This document shows positions 25,101 to 34,692 of a stretch of DNA of 64,000 nucleotides, piece after piece. How positions within the stretch are numbered: the first letter of the stretch is position 1; each line of letters opens with the position of its first letter. The stretch covers positions 69,501 to 133,500 of the forward strand of contig NZ_VFJB01000003.1 of assembly GCF_008362905.1 (NCBI RefSeq), in the 5' to 3' direction. The position numbers were made by a program, and so were the translations under genes. This DNA comes from Deferribacter autotrophicus. GTDB lineage: Bacteria; Chrysiogenota; Deferribacteres; Deferribacterales; Deferribacteraceae. The notes under the pieces were generated by a model. It ran no database searches and was not told where the DNA came from. It saw nothing but the letters and a program-made list of their open reading frames with translations.

Positions 25101-25554
25101 TAACAATACTATCTTCAGACTCTTTTTTAACAATCAAATCTTCAAAACTTAAACTTCTGATAATATAAAAAGGAAATGGGGCATCAAATAAAAATTTTAT
25201 ATTAGTTTTTCCTCTTTTATTCTCTTTAATTACATAAACGATATCTTTAAAAGAAAGGTTAACAAAAGGTTTTTTGGAAAAAAAAGCTCTTAAGTTTAAC
25301 TCACAACTTCCTTCTTTGAAAAATAATGAACCTTTTTTAGTTTCAAAGTAAACATCCCCCACATCAAGATATATCGGCAAAAAAACTCTTTTAACTTTTC
25401 CGATATGAATAACTACCTTATCATCAAAAGTTTTTGAGATGTAAAAATTTAAAATCTGAGCTGAAAAAATATTTAAAAGCAGCAATATAATAAAAAAAAA
25501 TAGAATACTACCAAGAATAAAGTGTGTCAGTTTAAGAAAAATTTTTTTTAGCAT
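22162..25554 (-). CDS. tamB: TamB-like protein (DUF490), inner-membrane anchored
   Basis: 1,130 residues. One N-terminal membrane anchor (ILGSILFFFIILLLLNIFSA) is followed by a very long run of short beta strands, the lipid-carrying groove of TamB/AsmA-type bridge proteins. The C-terminal DUF490 region ends with the typical LTGYTEKLLGINKIGLEETS, IGRKFSDRLEIKYLVDTEGK and FNITYSNKEGSGAGITFFTD. TamB spans the periplasm and works with TamA. It starts directly after the amidase stop codon (TAGATG) and overlaps tamA downstream. Confidence 0.9.
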   Translation of the reverse strand: MLKKIFLKLTHFILGSILFFFIILLLLNIFSAQILNFYISKTFDDKVVIHIGKVKRVFLPIYLDVGDVYFETKKGSLFFKEGSCELNLRAFFSKKPFVNLSFKDIVYVIKENKRGKTNIKFLFDAPFPFYIIRSLSFEDLIVKKESEDSIVIEKLNVQNKDRFQIILRNFSVFEKKLKINDINFELNGKLFKRKLLIQNANVQGIDIDGKFSGYLGKKGYEARFQFTFGTAFLKLFDSKLTGNTKITGKITDGKINAEVVTEKLYYGNDPVLIKGNFEGTLNDLHYAIKKFQYRNIDIAAFGRTDLKSLEGKVLFNKPLVIHQDKERSFTIKNGSYDFHFFKKIGTADFVIIGAEDYRTHLEFRTTGSDIFMENIFINSSSAKLKGHGSYKGKSLKLFFNGVVKNNKELIKLLNFSHHINISFELKLNNEGFVAKGVFKGLSPTKYHNLKISNYNGDFKFDKGILDFKVIGFIQRGKVSVVGQIKKKFNEYKVKVDRLPFNEVLGYFGVKSWINFPVSGETAIKVVDSKVFVKGKVNKVKDIDSLKINFSYESNRLHIDNLVYKNKKYKNPGYIDFKHNKVNFSIRDKDFKYKYEAFQIAGLSIKVKGNLLDPKVLASGNVIHTKLGKFEALLSGNLNNLKLKFYDEGVKGDFNITDLQMLNGVIAINNYNIEKDVKISSFIYLKSEDLKNFNFSSTKSLIYYGNYMVELNDLRGNYKDGILILKGGNLSGDYFKNLKIKEGFFSSKNFNLKLVPERINFENFVVLQSEGELLITGDYENFEIFADVYGKGVINVPELYLNVDVISFNLNINRKRISAYLIGKKLDTYIRVSIFSENLYQLSQYKMILTGKNIFVSKDGFSGVLNVNITKNRGENEIKGDFFITKGIFNYKKMKTISTSSEKLDFPFDFDIHIYSVKPVKLIDDFVDGKAFVRLNVVYKKGKLDVTGLIKSVESYLRIANEKFFVEEGYLKIEGDRPPYIYTKAVGTGSFSYLTIKIYGFLPDYTVEIEDLNPNSRENIFNKARTQSKNVISSFFTGSLLRELTGYTEKLLGINKIGLEETSVSGTKMKDYFKIGRKFSDRLEIKYLVDTEGKGEGFVIGEYLLFDWLKFNITYSNKEGSGAGITFFTDF

Positions 25555-27186
25555 CTATCTGCCGTTATATTTATTAATATATTTCATTAACCCTTTAAAT
25601 ATACCTTCTGCAATCTCCCCTCTGTATTTCTTAGTAGCAAATTTTCTTGCTTCTACTTTATTACTTAAAAAGCCTGTTTCTATAAGAATTGAAGGCATTT
25701 TAGCTCCAACAAGGACATAAAAAGGTGCCTGTTTTACACCTAAACTATTCTCTTTAATATGATAAACCAAACTATCCTGAACGCTCTTTGCAAGAATCAG
25801 AGACTCCTCAAGCTTAGAGTTCAATATAATATCCTTTAAAATACCCTGAAGATCTGAAAGGGATTTCTCTGTTGCCTGGTTTTCAAAGGCAGCCACTTCC
25901 AGTGCAGATTTATCTTTAGTTACATTCAATACGTATGTTTCCACACCTTTAGCTCTCCGATTTCTACTTGCATTAACATGTATTGATACAAAAATGTCAG
26001 CTCTATTTTTATTTGCAAACGCAGTCCTTTCCTCAAGAGGAATAAAGATATCCCTATCCCTTGTCATCAGTACTTTCAGTTTTGTGTTTTCCTTAAACAG
26101 TTTTCTCAAATGAAGCCCCACATCCAGAACAATATCTTTTTCTTTTAAACCGTAATAGTTACATCCTGGGTCTTTACCACCATGCCCTGGGTCTATAACA
26201 ATAGTTTTTATTTTCAAACCGAAAACCGATGCTAATGTATCAGAATAATTACCTTCTTTATTAGAATTGTTTCTTCTACTCGCCAGTATTGACTTATTCG
26301 CTTCACCGGTAACGTCTATTACAATTCTTGCAGGGTTTATCAATTGAAAAACTGAGAATTCTTTTACTGAAATAGTATCAAGAACTACTCTCGTAACACC
26401 GTCTTTAAATCTTCCCCATCTAATCCTGCTAATTAATCCATCTTTAACATTAATGACTTCAGGGATATTTCCCACAACACTTGAATTGTAAATATCTACA
26501 AAAAGTCTCGGTGGTAGATTAAGCTTTTCATTTTTCTTTAACCAATGTTTTTCAAATTTAGCTGGTTTATTCAAATCTATAACAATTCTCGTGTAATCCT
26601 CATTACTCCAATATCTTATCCCTTTGATATTAACGTTTTTTGAATTATTACTTGTATATGCCGTTTTTCTAACACTACTTTTGATTTGCTTAGGTTTTGT
26701 ATTTTTTTCTATCTTTGCTAATAGTTTTTTTGCATCTTTAACCTTCGAGCTTCTTGGATATTTTGCTCTCAATTTTTTAATCATATACTTTGCGCTAACA
26801 TAGTCTTTCTTCAAATAATAAATATAAGCTGCTTTATAATAAGCATCCGCTGCCCATCTTGATTTATAGTTTGCAGCTAGCAGTCGAAAATATTTCAGAG
26901 CATTAGTCAAATCGTTTTTATTCTTAAATCTGTAATAACTTTTCATATAAGTTTTTGCACAAAGATATAGAGCATCATCAGCTAAAGATGAACGTGGAGC
27001 TTTTGCATAAATTTTATAAAACTTTTCTGCCGTTAAAATGTAAGACTGTCTTGACACTCTTCTTGATTTTTCAATGTACCGCAGATCCTTTTTCGCAGAA
27101 TTATACTCATCAATCAGATCTGCAAATGCCAGAGAACTGAAAAGCAGAAATACTAGAGTAATAATAAAAAATTTATTTCTGAACAT
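25555..27186 (-). CDS. amiC: N-acetylmuramoyl-L-alanine amidase (AmiC type)
   Basis: ATG at 27186 chosen over an upstream GTG, giving a clean signal peptide (FFIITLVFLLFSSLAFA). TPR-like repeats fill residues ~25-160 (ADDALYLCAKTYMKSYYRFK, AADAYYKAAYIYYLKKDY). An AMIN domain at ~185-290 (YTRIVIDLNKPAKFE, RIVIDVTGE) targets septal peptidoglycan. The C-terminal Amidase_3 zinc domain has IVIDPGHGGKDPGC, DIFVSIHVNAS and LIETGFLSN. It cleaves stem peptides from glycan during cell separation. It overlaps uvrA by 14 bp. Confidence 0.93.
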   Translation of the reverse strand: MFRNKFFIITLVFLLFSSLAFADLIDEYNSAKKDLRYIEKSRRVSRQSYILTAEKFYKIYAKAPRSSLADDALYLCAKTYMKSYYRFKNKNDLTNALKYFRLLAANYKSRWAADAYYKAAYIYYLKKDYVSAKYMIKKLRAKYPRSSKVKDAKKLLAKIEKNTKPKQIKSSVRKTAYTSNNSKNVNIKGIRYWSNEDYTRIVIDLNKPAKFEKHWLKKNEKLNLPPRLFVDIYNSSVVGNIPEVINVKDGLISRIRWGRFKDGVTRVVLDTISVKEFSVFQLINPARIVIDVTGEANKSILASRRNNSNKEGNYSDTLASVFGLKIKTIVIDPGHGGKDPGCNYYGLKEKDIVLDVGLHLRKLFKENTKLKVLMTRDRDIFIPLEERTAFANKNRADIFVSIHVNASRNRRAKGVETYVLNVTKDKSALEVAAFENQATEKSLSDLQGILKDIILNSKLEESLILAKSVQDSLVYHIKENSLGVKQAPFYVLVGAKMPSILIETGFLSNKVEARKFATKKYRGEIAEGIFKGLMKYINKYNGR

Positions 27187-29995
27187 ATAATTTTTCACTT
27201 AAATACTTCCCAGTATAAGACTCTTCACACAAACAGCATTCTTCAGGTGTCCCCTGAAACACAATTCTACCACCTCTATCCCCACCTTCAGGCCCCAAAT
27301 CAATTATATAATCGGCACACTTTATCACATCCAAGTTGTGCTCGATTATTATAACGCTATTTCCATTATCCACAAGTCTATAAAATATATTTATCAATTT
27401 CTTTATATCATCCATATGCAAACCGGTGGTTGGCTCATCGAAAAGATATAGGGTTTTGCCGGTCATGCGTTTCATTAGCTCTTTTGCAAGTTTTATCCTT
27501 TGAGCTTCTCCGCCTGATAAGGTCGTGGCGGGTTGACCAAGTTTTATATACCCAAGCCCCACATCCCTCAAAATCTCAAGTTTGTTTTTCAGTTTTGGAA
27601 TATTTTCAAAAAATTCGTATGCTTGATTTACTGTCATATCAAGCACTTCTGCGATATTTTTACCTTTATACCTAATATCAAGTGTATCTCTGTTGTATCT
27701 CAAACCATGACACACATCACACTTTACATACATATCGGGTAAAAAATGCATTTCTATCTTTATATACCCTTCCCCCTGACAATTTTCACACCTACCCCCC
27801 TTCACATTAAAACTGAATCTTCCCATTTTATATCCACGTTTTTTAGCATCAACAGTCAATGCAAAAATTTCTCTGATGTCTGTAAAAACTCCAGTATAAG
27901 TGGCTGGATTTGACCTAGGAGTTCTGCCAATGGGACTCTGATCAATATCTATTACTTTATCAATATTCTCAATACCTACAAGGTCTTCACAGTTTTCTTT
28001 TCTTACATTTTGCCCTCTCAACTTTCGCAAAATAGAGTCATAAAGGACATCTATTACCAATGAGGACTTACCAGAGCCACTCACTCCCGTTATACAAACA
28101 ATTTTTCCTAGAGGTATCTCAATATCTATATTCTTAAGATTATGTCTTTTTGCACCAATAATTTTAAGGCTTTTACCATTACCTTTTCTTCTTTTTTCAG
28201 GAACTTCGATTTTTAATCTTCCAGATAAATAGCTGCCGGTTAAAGAATTTTCCGCTTTCATTAGTTCTTCAGGTGTCCCAGAAAATACCACTTCACCACC
28301 CTTTCTACCGGCGTATGGGCCCATATCTATTACCCAATCAGCTTCTTTGATGGTATCTTCATCATGTTCTACCACTAATACGGTATTTCCTATATCTCTT
28401 AAACCCTTAAGAGTACTTATCAACCTACCGTTATCCCTCTGATGTAAACCAATACTCGGCTCATCAAGAACATAAAGGACACCGGTCAACCCTGCACCAA
28501 TCTGGGTAGCCAGTCTTATACGTTGTGATTCGCCCCCACTTAACGTCCCTGCCTTTCTATCCAGCGTTATGTAATCAAGTCCCACATCCAGCAAAAACTT
28601 CAACCTTCTTTTAATTTCTCTCAATATCTTATCAGCTACGGAAGCCTTAAATCCTTCAAATTTTAATTTACTAACAAAATCATGTAACTCTTCAATAGTC
28701 ATTGAAGAAATTTCAGCAATATTTTTTCCACCTACTTTAATTGATAAAGACTCTTTTTTTAATCTTGTACCGTTACACGTTTCACAAGGCATCTCTGACA
28801 TAAACTGTTTTACGAAATCCACATCACTTTTTATCCCGGAGTAAAGTCTTTCCTTCAAATATCCGATAACACCATCAAATTTCTTTTTATAGAAGACCTT
28901 CTTCTCACCTTTAAAAGTAAAGAGTTCTAACGGCTCATCCACTCCATAAAGAATTATTTTCTTCTCATCATCTGTTAACTTTTTAAATGGTTTATTCAAA
29001 TCTATCTTATATTTTTCACTCAATGCTATCAATGTATTGTAAAAATAGAAATCATCTAGTTTCTCCCAGGGCTTTATTGCTCCTTCCCTTATAGACTTAT
29101 CCTTATCAGGCACAATTAAATCTATATCAAAAATCATCTTTTCTCCGATCCCATCACAAACAGGGCATGCTCCATAAGGGTTGTTGAAAGAAAAAATTCT
29201 TGGCTCAATTTCAGCAAAACTTACATTACAATCCGGGCAAGAAAAATGTTCACTATAAAGTGTTTCATTCTCTTCGTTTCTAACTTTAACAAGTCCTTCA
29301 GCCAACCTCAAAGCCACTTCCACAGAATCGGTAACCCTTCTTTTGATATCTTCCTTAATTTTAATTCTATCCACCACCACAGATATGTCATGCTTGACAT
29401 TTTTATTTAACTCAATCTCATCTTCAAACCTTACCAGCTCTCCATCCACATATCCCCTTACAAATCCATCTTTTAAAAGCTTTTTAAAAAGTTGTTTATA
29501 TTCCCCCTTTTTGCCTCTTACTATTGGCGCAAGGATTTCAATTTTGCTTCCTATGGGAAATTTTAAAATATTATCCACAATCTGCTGAACAGAATACTTT
29601 TGTATAAGTTTTCCACAAGATGGGCAAAATACATCTCCAACCCTTGCATAAAGTAATCTGAAATAATCATAAATTTCTGTCACAGTTCCCACTGTAGACC
29701 TTGGATTGCTGCTTATAGTTTTCTGTTCAATACATATGGAAGGGGACAAATATTCTATAGAATCCACATCCGGTTTTTCCATCAACTCTAAAAACTGTCT
29801 TGCATAAGCTGACAGTGATTCCACATAACGCCTTTGCCCTTCAGCATAAAGCGTATCAATGGCAAGGGAAGACTTACCAGAACCACTTACACCAGTAATT
29901 ACTACAAGCTTGTTTTTAGGAATATCTACATCAATATTTTTAAGATTGTGCTGCCTAGCCCCTCTTACTAAAATATGATCAATCATCTGTTTCAT
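27173..29995 (-). CDS. uvrA: UvrA, excinuclease ABC subunit A
   Basis: DNA damage recognition ATPase of nucleotide excision repair; 940 residues, full length. There are two ABC modules: Walker [21 protein letters not shown] and [19 protein letters not shown]; signatures [16 protein letters not shown] and [15 protein letters not shown]. Zinc-finger Cys pairs occur at [16 protein letters not shown] and CENCQGEGY...CDVCHGLRY. It starts 17 bp inside the end of the upstream FapA-like gene. Confidence 0.98.
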   Translation of the reverse strand: MKQMIDHILVRGARQHNLKNIDVDIPKNKLVVITGVSGSGKSSLAIDTLYAEGQRRYVESLSAYARQFLELMEKPDVDSIEYLSPSICIEQKTISSNPRSTVGTVTEIYDYFRLLYARVGDVFCPSCGKLIQKYSVQQIVDNILKFPIGSKIEILAPIVRGKKGEYKQLFKKLLKDGFVRGYVDGELVRFEDEIELNKNVKHDISVVVDRIKIKEDIKRRVTDSVEVALRLAEGLVKVRNEENETLYSEHFSCPDCNVSFAEIEPRIFSFNNPYGACPVCDGIGEKMIFDIDLIVPDKDKSIREGAIKPWEKLDDFYFYNTLIALSEKYKIDLNKPFKKLTDDEKKIILYGVDEPLELFTFKGEKKVFYKKKFDGVIGYLKERLYSGIKSDVDFVKQFMSEMPCETCNGTRLKKESLSIKVGGKNIAEISSMTIEELHDFVSKLKFEGFKASVADKILREIKRRLKFLLDVGLDYITLDRKAGTLSGGESQRIRLATQIGAGLTGVLYVLDEPSIGLHQRDNGRLISTLKGLRDIGNTVLVVEHDEDTIKEADWVIDMGPYAGRKGGEVVFSGTPEELMKAENSLTGSYLSGRLKIEVPEKRRKGNGKSLKIIGAKRHNLKNIDIEIPLGKIVCITGVSGSGKSSLVIDVLYDSILRKLRGQNVRKENCEDLVGIENIDKVIDIDQSPIGRTPRSNPATYTGVFTDIREIFALTVDAKKRGYKMGRFSFNVKGGRCENCQGEGYIKIEMHFLPDMYVKCDVCHGLRYNRDTLDIRYKGKNIAEVLDMTVNQAYEFFENIPKLKNKLEILRDVGLGYIKLGQPATTLSGGEAQRIKLAKELMKRMTGKTLYLFDEPTTGLHMDDIKKLINIFYRLVDNGNSVIIIEHNLDVIKCADYIIDLGPEGGDRGGRIVFQGTPEECCLCEESYTGKYLSEKLYVQK

Positions 29996-31508
29996 TAAGC
30001 CCTTCTAAACTCACCCAACCTACTTGATTATATTTTGGCTCTAAAAAATATAATCCTTTTTTTATTTCTTCAACATTCTTTGTTGATGCATTACAAATTT
30101 GTATTTCAATACCAGTGCGAATAACACCTTTTACCCTTATTTTTGCCTTTTCATTATATAAATTATCTTTCAACATCTCTATATTTCTTTTGATTTCATC
30201 TATCTTCATTACAATCTTTTTTCTTAGAATTATCATCTGTTTTACTTTATTATTATTCAAAACATTTTCATCTTTTAAATTTAATTGCTTCAATGTAGCA
30301 TCAATTTTATTTAAGTTTTGAGTATATTTTTCCAGCTCTTTTTCTAATATTCTTAATCTTTCAATATAAAAAGGATTCACTCCCACAACAATTCTAAACT
30401 TTTCACTTCCTTTAGCTCCTAATTTATTACACTCTATCCCCCCATATGACTCTACTTCTCCACCAGCAATCTGTCCTTTTCCACTTGTAGCAATAATTTT
30501 GCCTCCAGCCTTTGCCATACAATTAAGCATATAATTATTAACTATGATATCACCTTCAGCATAAAGTTTAGCATTTTCTGCAAAATTAAAAACAATATTT
30601 TTCTTAGCATAAATTTTATTTCTTAATTTTCCTTTTATTCCTGTCTTTATATAAATATTTTCATCAGCAATGAGTTCTGCATCTTCACACACACCATCTA
30701 TCACAATATCCTTTGATGCTCTTATCTTAAAATCACCCAAAACATCCCCTAAGACATGCACAGTGCCAACAAAATTTATGTTTCCTGTTTCATAATTTAC
30801 TTCTTTTACTGTGTATACGGGATATACTGCAATTTTATTTTTTTCAAAAACTACATAACCATCAATACTAGCTATATATTTCCGTCCATTTTCTACAACA
30901 TCTACTCCTTCAATCACTGTAATCTCAATATCTTTCCCCTCTTTTGCAGGGATCACAGCTCCTTTAACTGTTATTCCAGGCACACCTTTTGTAGGTAAAA
31001 TCTTCGTTAATAGTAAATCTCCTTTTTTAACATTTATAATCTTACCTATTTCTTTAAAGTCTACTTTTCCATCAAAATTATTATTAGCAGGTTGTAATTT
31101 TTCATTAAAATTTATTATCAATTTTGCATCTTTTCCATGTATAGATTTAAAACCTTTAGAAACTATTATGTTTGTAATTATATAATTTTTTTGAAAAATA
31201 TTATATGCTTCTACTAATCTATCCATAATAATTTCTTTAACACCTTCTGATTTTATAGCTTCGATTATACTATCAATATCTAAATTTTTTCCATTAATTG
31301 CTGGAAATAATGAAATTTTAAGGACCAAATCATTATCTAAAAATTTTAATTCTAGTTTAGCATCAATTACTTTATCTGTAAAAATATCTGCTTCAAGAGA
31401 ATCGTCATTCTCGTAAATATTAAATTCACTTTCATCAAGCTGATACTTATTTTTTAAAATCTCAATAAATTTATTTTTCTCATCTTTATTTAAAAAATAA
31501 AGTTTCAT
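29979..31508 (-). CDS. FapA-like polymer-forming protein (DUF342)
   Basis: 509 residues. The middle holds the FapA right-handed beta-helix: VKKGDLLLTKILPTKGVPG then repeats such as VHVLGDVLGDFKIRASKDIV and IYAKKNIVFNFAENAKLYAE. Then comes a coiled-coil segment (~400-455, ILEKELEKYTQNLNKIDATL) and a short beta tail. DUF342/FapA proteins are cytoplasmic and linked in some bacteria to flagellar or polar protein placement; no flagellar gene is nearby, so the role is open. The ATG overlaps the kinase stop (ATGA). Confidence 0.8.
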   Translation of the reverse strand: MKLYFLNKDEKNKFIEILKNKYQLDESEFNIYENDDSLEADIFTDKVIDAKLELKFLDNDLVLKISLFPAINGKNLDIDSIIEAIKSEGVKEIIMDRLVEAYNIFQKNYIITNIIVSKGFKSIHGKDAKLIINFNEKLQPANNNFDGKVDFKEIGKIINVKKGDLLLTKILPTKGVPGITVKGAVIPAKEGKDIEITVIEGVDVVENGRKYIASIDGYVVFEKNKIAVYPVYTVKEVNYETGNINFVGTVHVLGDVLGDFKIRASKDIVIDGVCEDAELIADENIYIKTGIKGKLRNKIYAKKNIVFNFAENAKLYAEGDIIVNNYMLNCMAKAGGKIIATSGKGQIAGGEVESYGGIECNKLGAKGSEKFRIVVGVNPFYIERLRILEKELEKYTQNLNKIDATLKQLNLKDENVLNNNKVKQMIILRKKIVMKIDEIKRNIEMLKDNLYNEKAKIRVKGVIRTGIEIQICNASTKNVEEIKKGLYFLEPKYNQVGWVSLEGLNETDD

Positions 31509-32656
31509 TTAATAACCGGCAGTTTAATAATAAATTTTGTATACTCCCCTTCTTTAGAATCAACCATAATTTCTCCATCATGGGCCTTGACTATCTCTTT
31601 TGCCACAGCAAGCCCCAAACCGGTCCCCTTTAGCTTACCAGAAGTAAAAAATGGATCAAAGATCTTTTCCAGGTTTTCCTTTTTAATACCAATCCCGTTG
31701 TCATATACCTCAAAAATCAAAAATTTATCATTTTTTCTAACATCAATTCTGATTATTCCTACTCCATATAATGCTTCAACAGAATTATTTATTAAATTCA
31801 TAAAAACTCTAAAAAGCTTTTCTTTATCTATAACTATTTCTTCATCAAAATCACAATTAATTTCGAATTTGATATCTAGAAACTTAACCATAATTTTTGT
31901 GTGCTTTTCTATTAATGAAAGAAATTCAGACAACCTTACACGCTCTCTAGTCAGCAAAATACTGTTTCTTGAAAAATCTAAAACATCTAATGTTAATCCA
32001 TATATAATTTTTAGTTCTGTAACAACTGAATCAACATACTCTCTAAGTACTTTATTATTTGAAATTTCAATCTCTAACAGCTCTAAATAGCCTTGAGCTA
32101 CATTTAAAAGATTTTTTATATCGTGAGCAATAGATGCTGTAAATTTACCGATTAATTTTAACTTTTCACTTCGTTTCTCCTCTTCGTACAACCTGAATCT
32201 TTCTACAGCCAAAGCACATTGAGATGCTATATATTTACCAATTTTGACATCCTCCACTGTAAAAAAATCGTTTTCTTTATCAGTTACATTTAAAACACCG
32301 ATAACTCTTTCACTCGTTTTAAGAGGGATACACATGTATGATTTTGCCGAATAACCCAACTCTTTTTTCACGCCATCTGCATAATTCACTACAATCTCTT
32401 CACCGCTAGCTGCCACTTTCCCACTTATCCCCTCACCAAGATTGATACAAATATTGCTATAATCAAAATTTAGACCCACAGCTGCAACAATTTTTAATTT
32501 ATCATTTTCAATAAGCATGACAGAAACTCTTTTAACTTTTAAATAAGTTTTCGCTAAATCAATAATTCTCTGCAATAAACTATCTACATCCTTGGTTTTA
32601 TTCATAATTTCTGCTATTTCAACAAGGATATCCAACAAGTCCCTTTTTTCTGTCAT
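31505..32656 (-). CDS. GAF-domain sensor histidine kinase (soluble)
   Basis: 383 residues without membrane segments. The GAF domain is at ~15-155 (LLQRIIDLAKTYLKVKRVSV, ICINLGEGISGKVAASGEEI). The His-phosphoacceptor box is FTASIAHDIKNLLNVAQGYL, like that of NtrB/atypical HisKA kinases (HDIKN). The ATPase domain is complete: NLINNSVEAL (N box), VYDNGIGIKKENL (G1), GTGLGLAVAKEI (G2). It senses a cytoplasmic signal. No response regulator is adjacent, so its partner lies elsewhere. Confidence 0.9.
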   Translation of the reverse strand: MTEKRDLLDILVEIAEIMNKTKDVDSLLQRIIDLAKTYLKVKRVSVMLIENDKLKIVAAVGLNFDYSNICINLGEGISGKVAASGEEIVVNYADGVKKELGYSAKSYMCIPLKTSERVIGVLNVTDKENDFFTVEDVKIGKYIASQCALAVERFRLYEEEKRSEKLKLIGKFTASIAHDIKNLLNVAQGYLELLEIEISNNKVLREYVDSVVTELKIIYGLTLDVLDFSRNSILLTRERVRLSEFLSLIEKHTKIMVKFLDIKFEINCDFDEEIVIDKEKLFRVFMNLINNSVEALYGVGIIRIDVRKNDKFLIFEVYDNGIGIKKENLEKIFDPFFTSGKLKGTGLGLAVAKEIVKAHDGEIMVDSKEGEYTKFIIKLPVIK

Positions 32657-33705
32657 TCAAATACCCTTAAAATTTCATATTGCATATTTCTCTGGGCAGG
32701 AATAAATCCAGCCCTTTTGATATTATGCACCATATCCTCCAAGCTTATTCTATAGGTGGCACCACAGGCAGCCACCACATTTTCTTCAATCATTAAACTT
32801 CCAAAATCATTGCCACCAAAATAAAGTCCTATCTGACCAATTTTAGGCCCTTGGGTCACCCAGGAAACCTGAATATTTTTTATATTATCAAGGTATATCC
32901 TTGAAAGTGCTAACACTTTTAAATACTCATAGGCAGTGACATGTTCACCACCCAATTCGGTATTATCAGGCTGAAATGGCCACGGGATAAAAGCTGTAAA
33001 GCCGCCTGTTTTATCTTGTAATTTTCTAATTTTATCCAAATGTTCCAAAATATACTCTATACTATCACCTTTTTTAAACATCATTGTTGCAGTAGTTTTC
33101 AATCCTAATTTATGGGCAATCTCCATCACCTTTAACCATAGTTCTGAATTGATTTTATTTGGGCTAATTCTTGATCTCTCACTATCCACCAATAGCTCTG
33201 CTCCGCCACCAGGTATTGAGTCAAGTCCGGCTCTAATGAGTCTTTCCAGTGTCTCTTCTACAGATAAGCCAGCCATTTTAGATATGTGAATTATTTCAGG
33301 TGGGGAAAACCCGTGGATCCATATATTCTGATCTTTTATAAATTTTAACATATCCTCATAAAATTCAATACCAAGCTCAGGATGCAATCCTCCTTGTAAT
33401 AAAATCTGAGTCCCACCCAGCTCTTTTGTTTCATCTATCTTTCTTTTTAAAGTCTCTTTATCCAACACATAAGCATCTTCATCTTCTTTATCTCTGTAAA
33501 ATGCACAAAATTTACATTTGCATACACAAACATTTGTATAATTTATATTTCTATCAATAACAAATGTTACAATACCATCTGGATGTAACTCTTTTCTTAT
33601 ATTATTTGCAAGCTCACCAAGCTCCATTAAATCAGAATTTAAAAATAGCTTCGCAGCATCCTCTTTTGATAATCTTGTAATAGTATTATAGCTCATATTC
33701 TTCAT
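32653..33705 (-). CDS. mqnC: Dehypoxanthine futalosine cyclase (radical SAM)
   Basis: Catalyses the spiro-cyclisation step of the futalosine route to menaquinone. The cluster motif is CKCKFCAFYR (Cx3Cx2C form). Family-defining stretches include IWIHGFSPPEIIHISKM, RAGLDSIPGGGAELLVD, TATMMFKKGD and GGFTAFIPWPFQPDNT. MqnE (aminofutalosine synthase) is related, but the SIPGGGAE...RISPNK segment favours MqnC. The start may be the ATG at 33705 or 33696; GGAGG fits neither perfectly. The gene overlaps the upstream hydrolase by 20 bp. Other mqn genes are not in the window. Confidence 0.9.
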   Translation of the reverse strand: MKNMSYNTITRLSKEDAAKLFLNSDLMELGELANNIRKELHPDGIVTFVIDRNINYTNVCVCKCKFCAFYRDKEDEDAYVLDKETLKRKIDETKELGGTQILLQGGLHPELGIEFYEDMLKFIKDQNIWIHGFSPPEIIHISKMAGLSVEETLERLIRAGLDSIPGGGAELLVDSERSRISPNKINSELWLKVMEIAHKLGLKTTATMMFKKGDSIEYILEHLDKIRKLQDKTGGFTAFIPWPFQPDNTELGGEHVTAYEYLKVLALSRIYLDNIKNIQVSWVTQGPKIGQIGLYFGGNDFGSLMIEENVVAACGATYRISLEDMVHNIKRAGFIPAQRNMQYEILRVFE

Positions 33706-34372
33706 TAACCTCCAGAATAATAGGCTCTACACCATGTTCATTACATTTTCTCTTAAATATATCCATATCAACAGTTATTATATCCCACGTATTATAATGT
33801 ACTGGTATAATTCTTCTAACATTTAAAAGTCTAGCTGCATGTATTGCTTCTTCAGTATTCATCGTAAAATTATCACCTATTGGAAGTACTGCAATTTCAG
33901 GTTTTAATAATTCACCAATCAGTTCCATATCTTTAAATAGTGCAGTGTCACCAGCAACATATATGGTTTTACCATCAATATTTATAACAAATCCAGCTGG
34001 ACTGCCCGCATAGATTATTCTGCCATCCTCCATGATTGATGAAGAATGAACAGCTGGTACCATCTTAACCCAACCGAAATCAAAATTTTTCCTTCCACCT
34101 ATATTCATAGGAACAATTTCATTTATTCCTTTACTTTGTAAATATGCTGTAATCTCAAAAATTGCTAATACTGGTACATTTTTCTTTTTTGCCAAATAAA
34201 CAGTATCTCCAATATGATCTGGATGTCCATGAGTTACCAAAATATAATCAACTATAATTTCATCTATATCAACCTTAGCCACTGGATTTCCTTTTATATA
34301 AGGATCTATAAGTAATTTTTTTGAACCATCTATTAAAATTGCAGCATGCCCTAACCATTTTATCTTTACCAT
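33686..34372 (-). CDS. UPF0173 metal-dependent hydrolase (MBL fold)
   Basis: 228 residues. The metallo-beta-lactamase zinc motif is VTHGHPDHIGD (HxHxDH); further ligands fit VHSS, YVAGDTALFKD and IPVHYNTWD. It begins with WLGHAAILIDGSKKLLIDPY, the hallmark of the UPF0173/UlaG-like group. The substrate is unknown. It is the first gene of the long minus-strand run that continues to tamA. Confidence 0.9.
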   Translation of the reverse strand: MVKIKWLGHAAILIDGSKKLLIDPYIKGNPVAKVDIDEIIVDYILVTHGHPDHIGDTVYLAKKKNVPVLAIFEITAYLQSKGINEIVPMNIGGRKNFDFGWVKMVPAVHSSSIMEDGRIIYAGSPAGFVINIDGKTIYVAGDTALFKDMELIGELLKPEIAVLPIGDNFTMNTEEAIHAARLLNVRRIIPVHYNTWDIITVDMDIFKRKCNEHGVEPIILEVNEEYEL

Positions 34373-34692
34373 AAAATTCCTCCAGTTGCTTTTTATTAAA
34401 TTATAACTAAATAGATATATTACTTCAAGGAATAATCAGACTGGAGTCCTCCCAATTATAATAAATCGTACTATTCACAAAAATTGAGGAAATGTAATTA
34501 TCTTCGTTGTAGATGTATTAGGGGTAGTAAGAGTAGTAAGGGAACTAGGGGTAGTAAAGTTTGAGTATATTTTACCTCTATAACCTTTACTACCATTACG
34601 AATATTTGCAACCATAAATAATCTCCAAATACCAAAAAACAAAAAATTGGTATATTATAAACAAATATTTATAATTCCTAAAGTTCACATGA
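34373..34692. other. Intergenic gap with GTAGTAA-word repeat
   Basis: At 34507-34595 the words GGGGTAGTAA, GAGTAGTAAGG and GGGGTAGTAAAG recur, and CTTTACTACC repeats in inverse about 40 bases later (34579 on), so the block can fold back. Similar word composition is seen at 54080-54130. The promoter of the hydrolase gene should lie at the left side. Confidence 0.45.
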
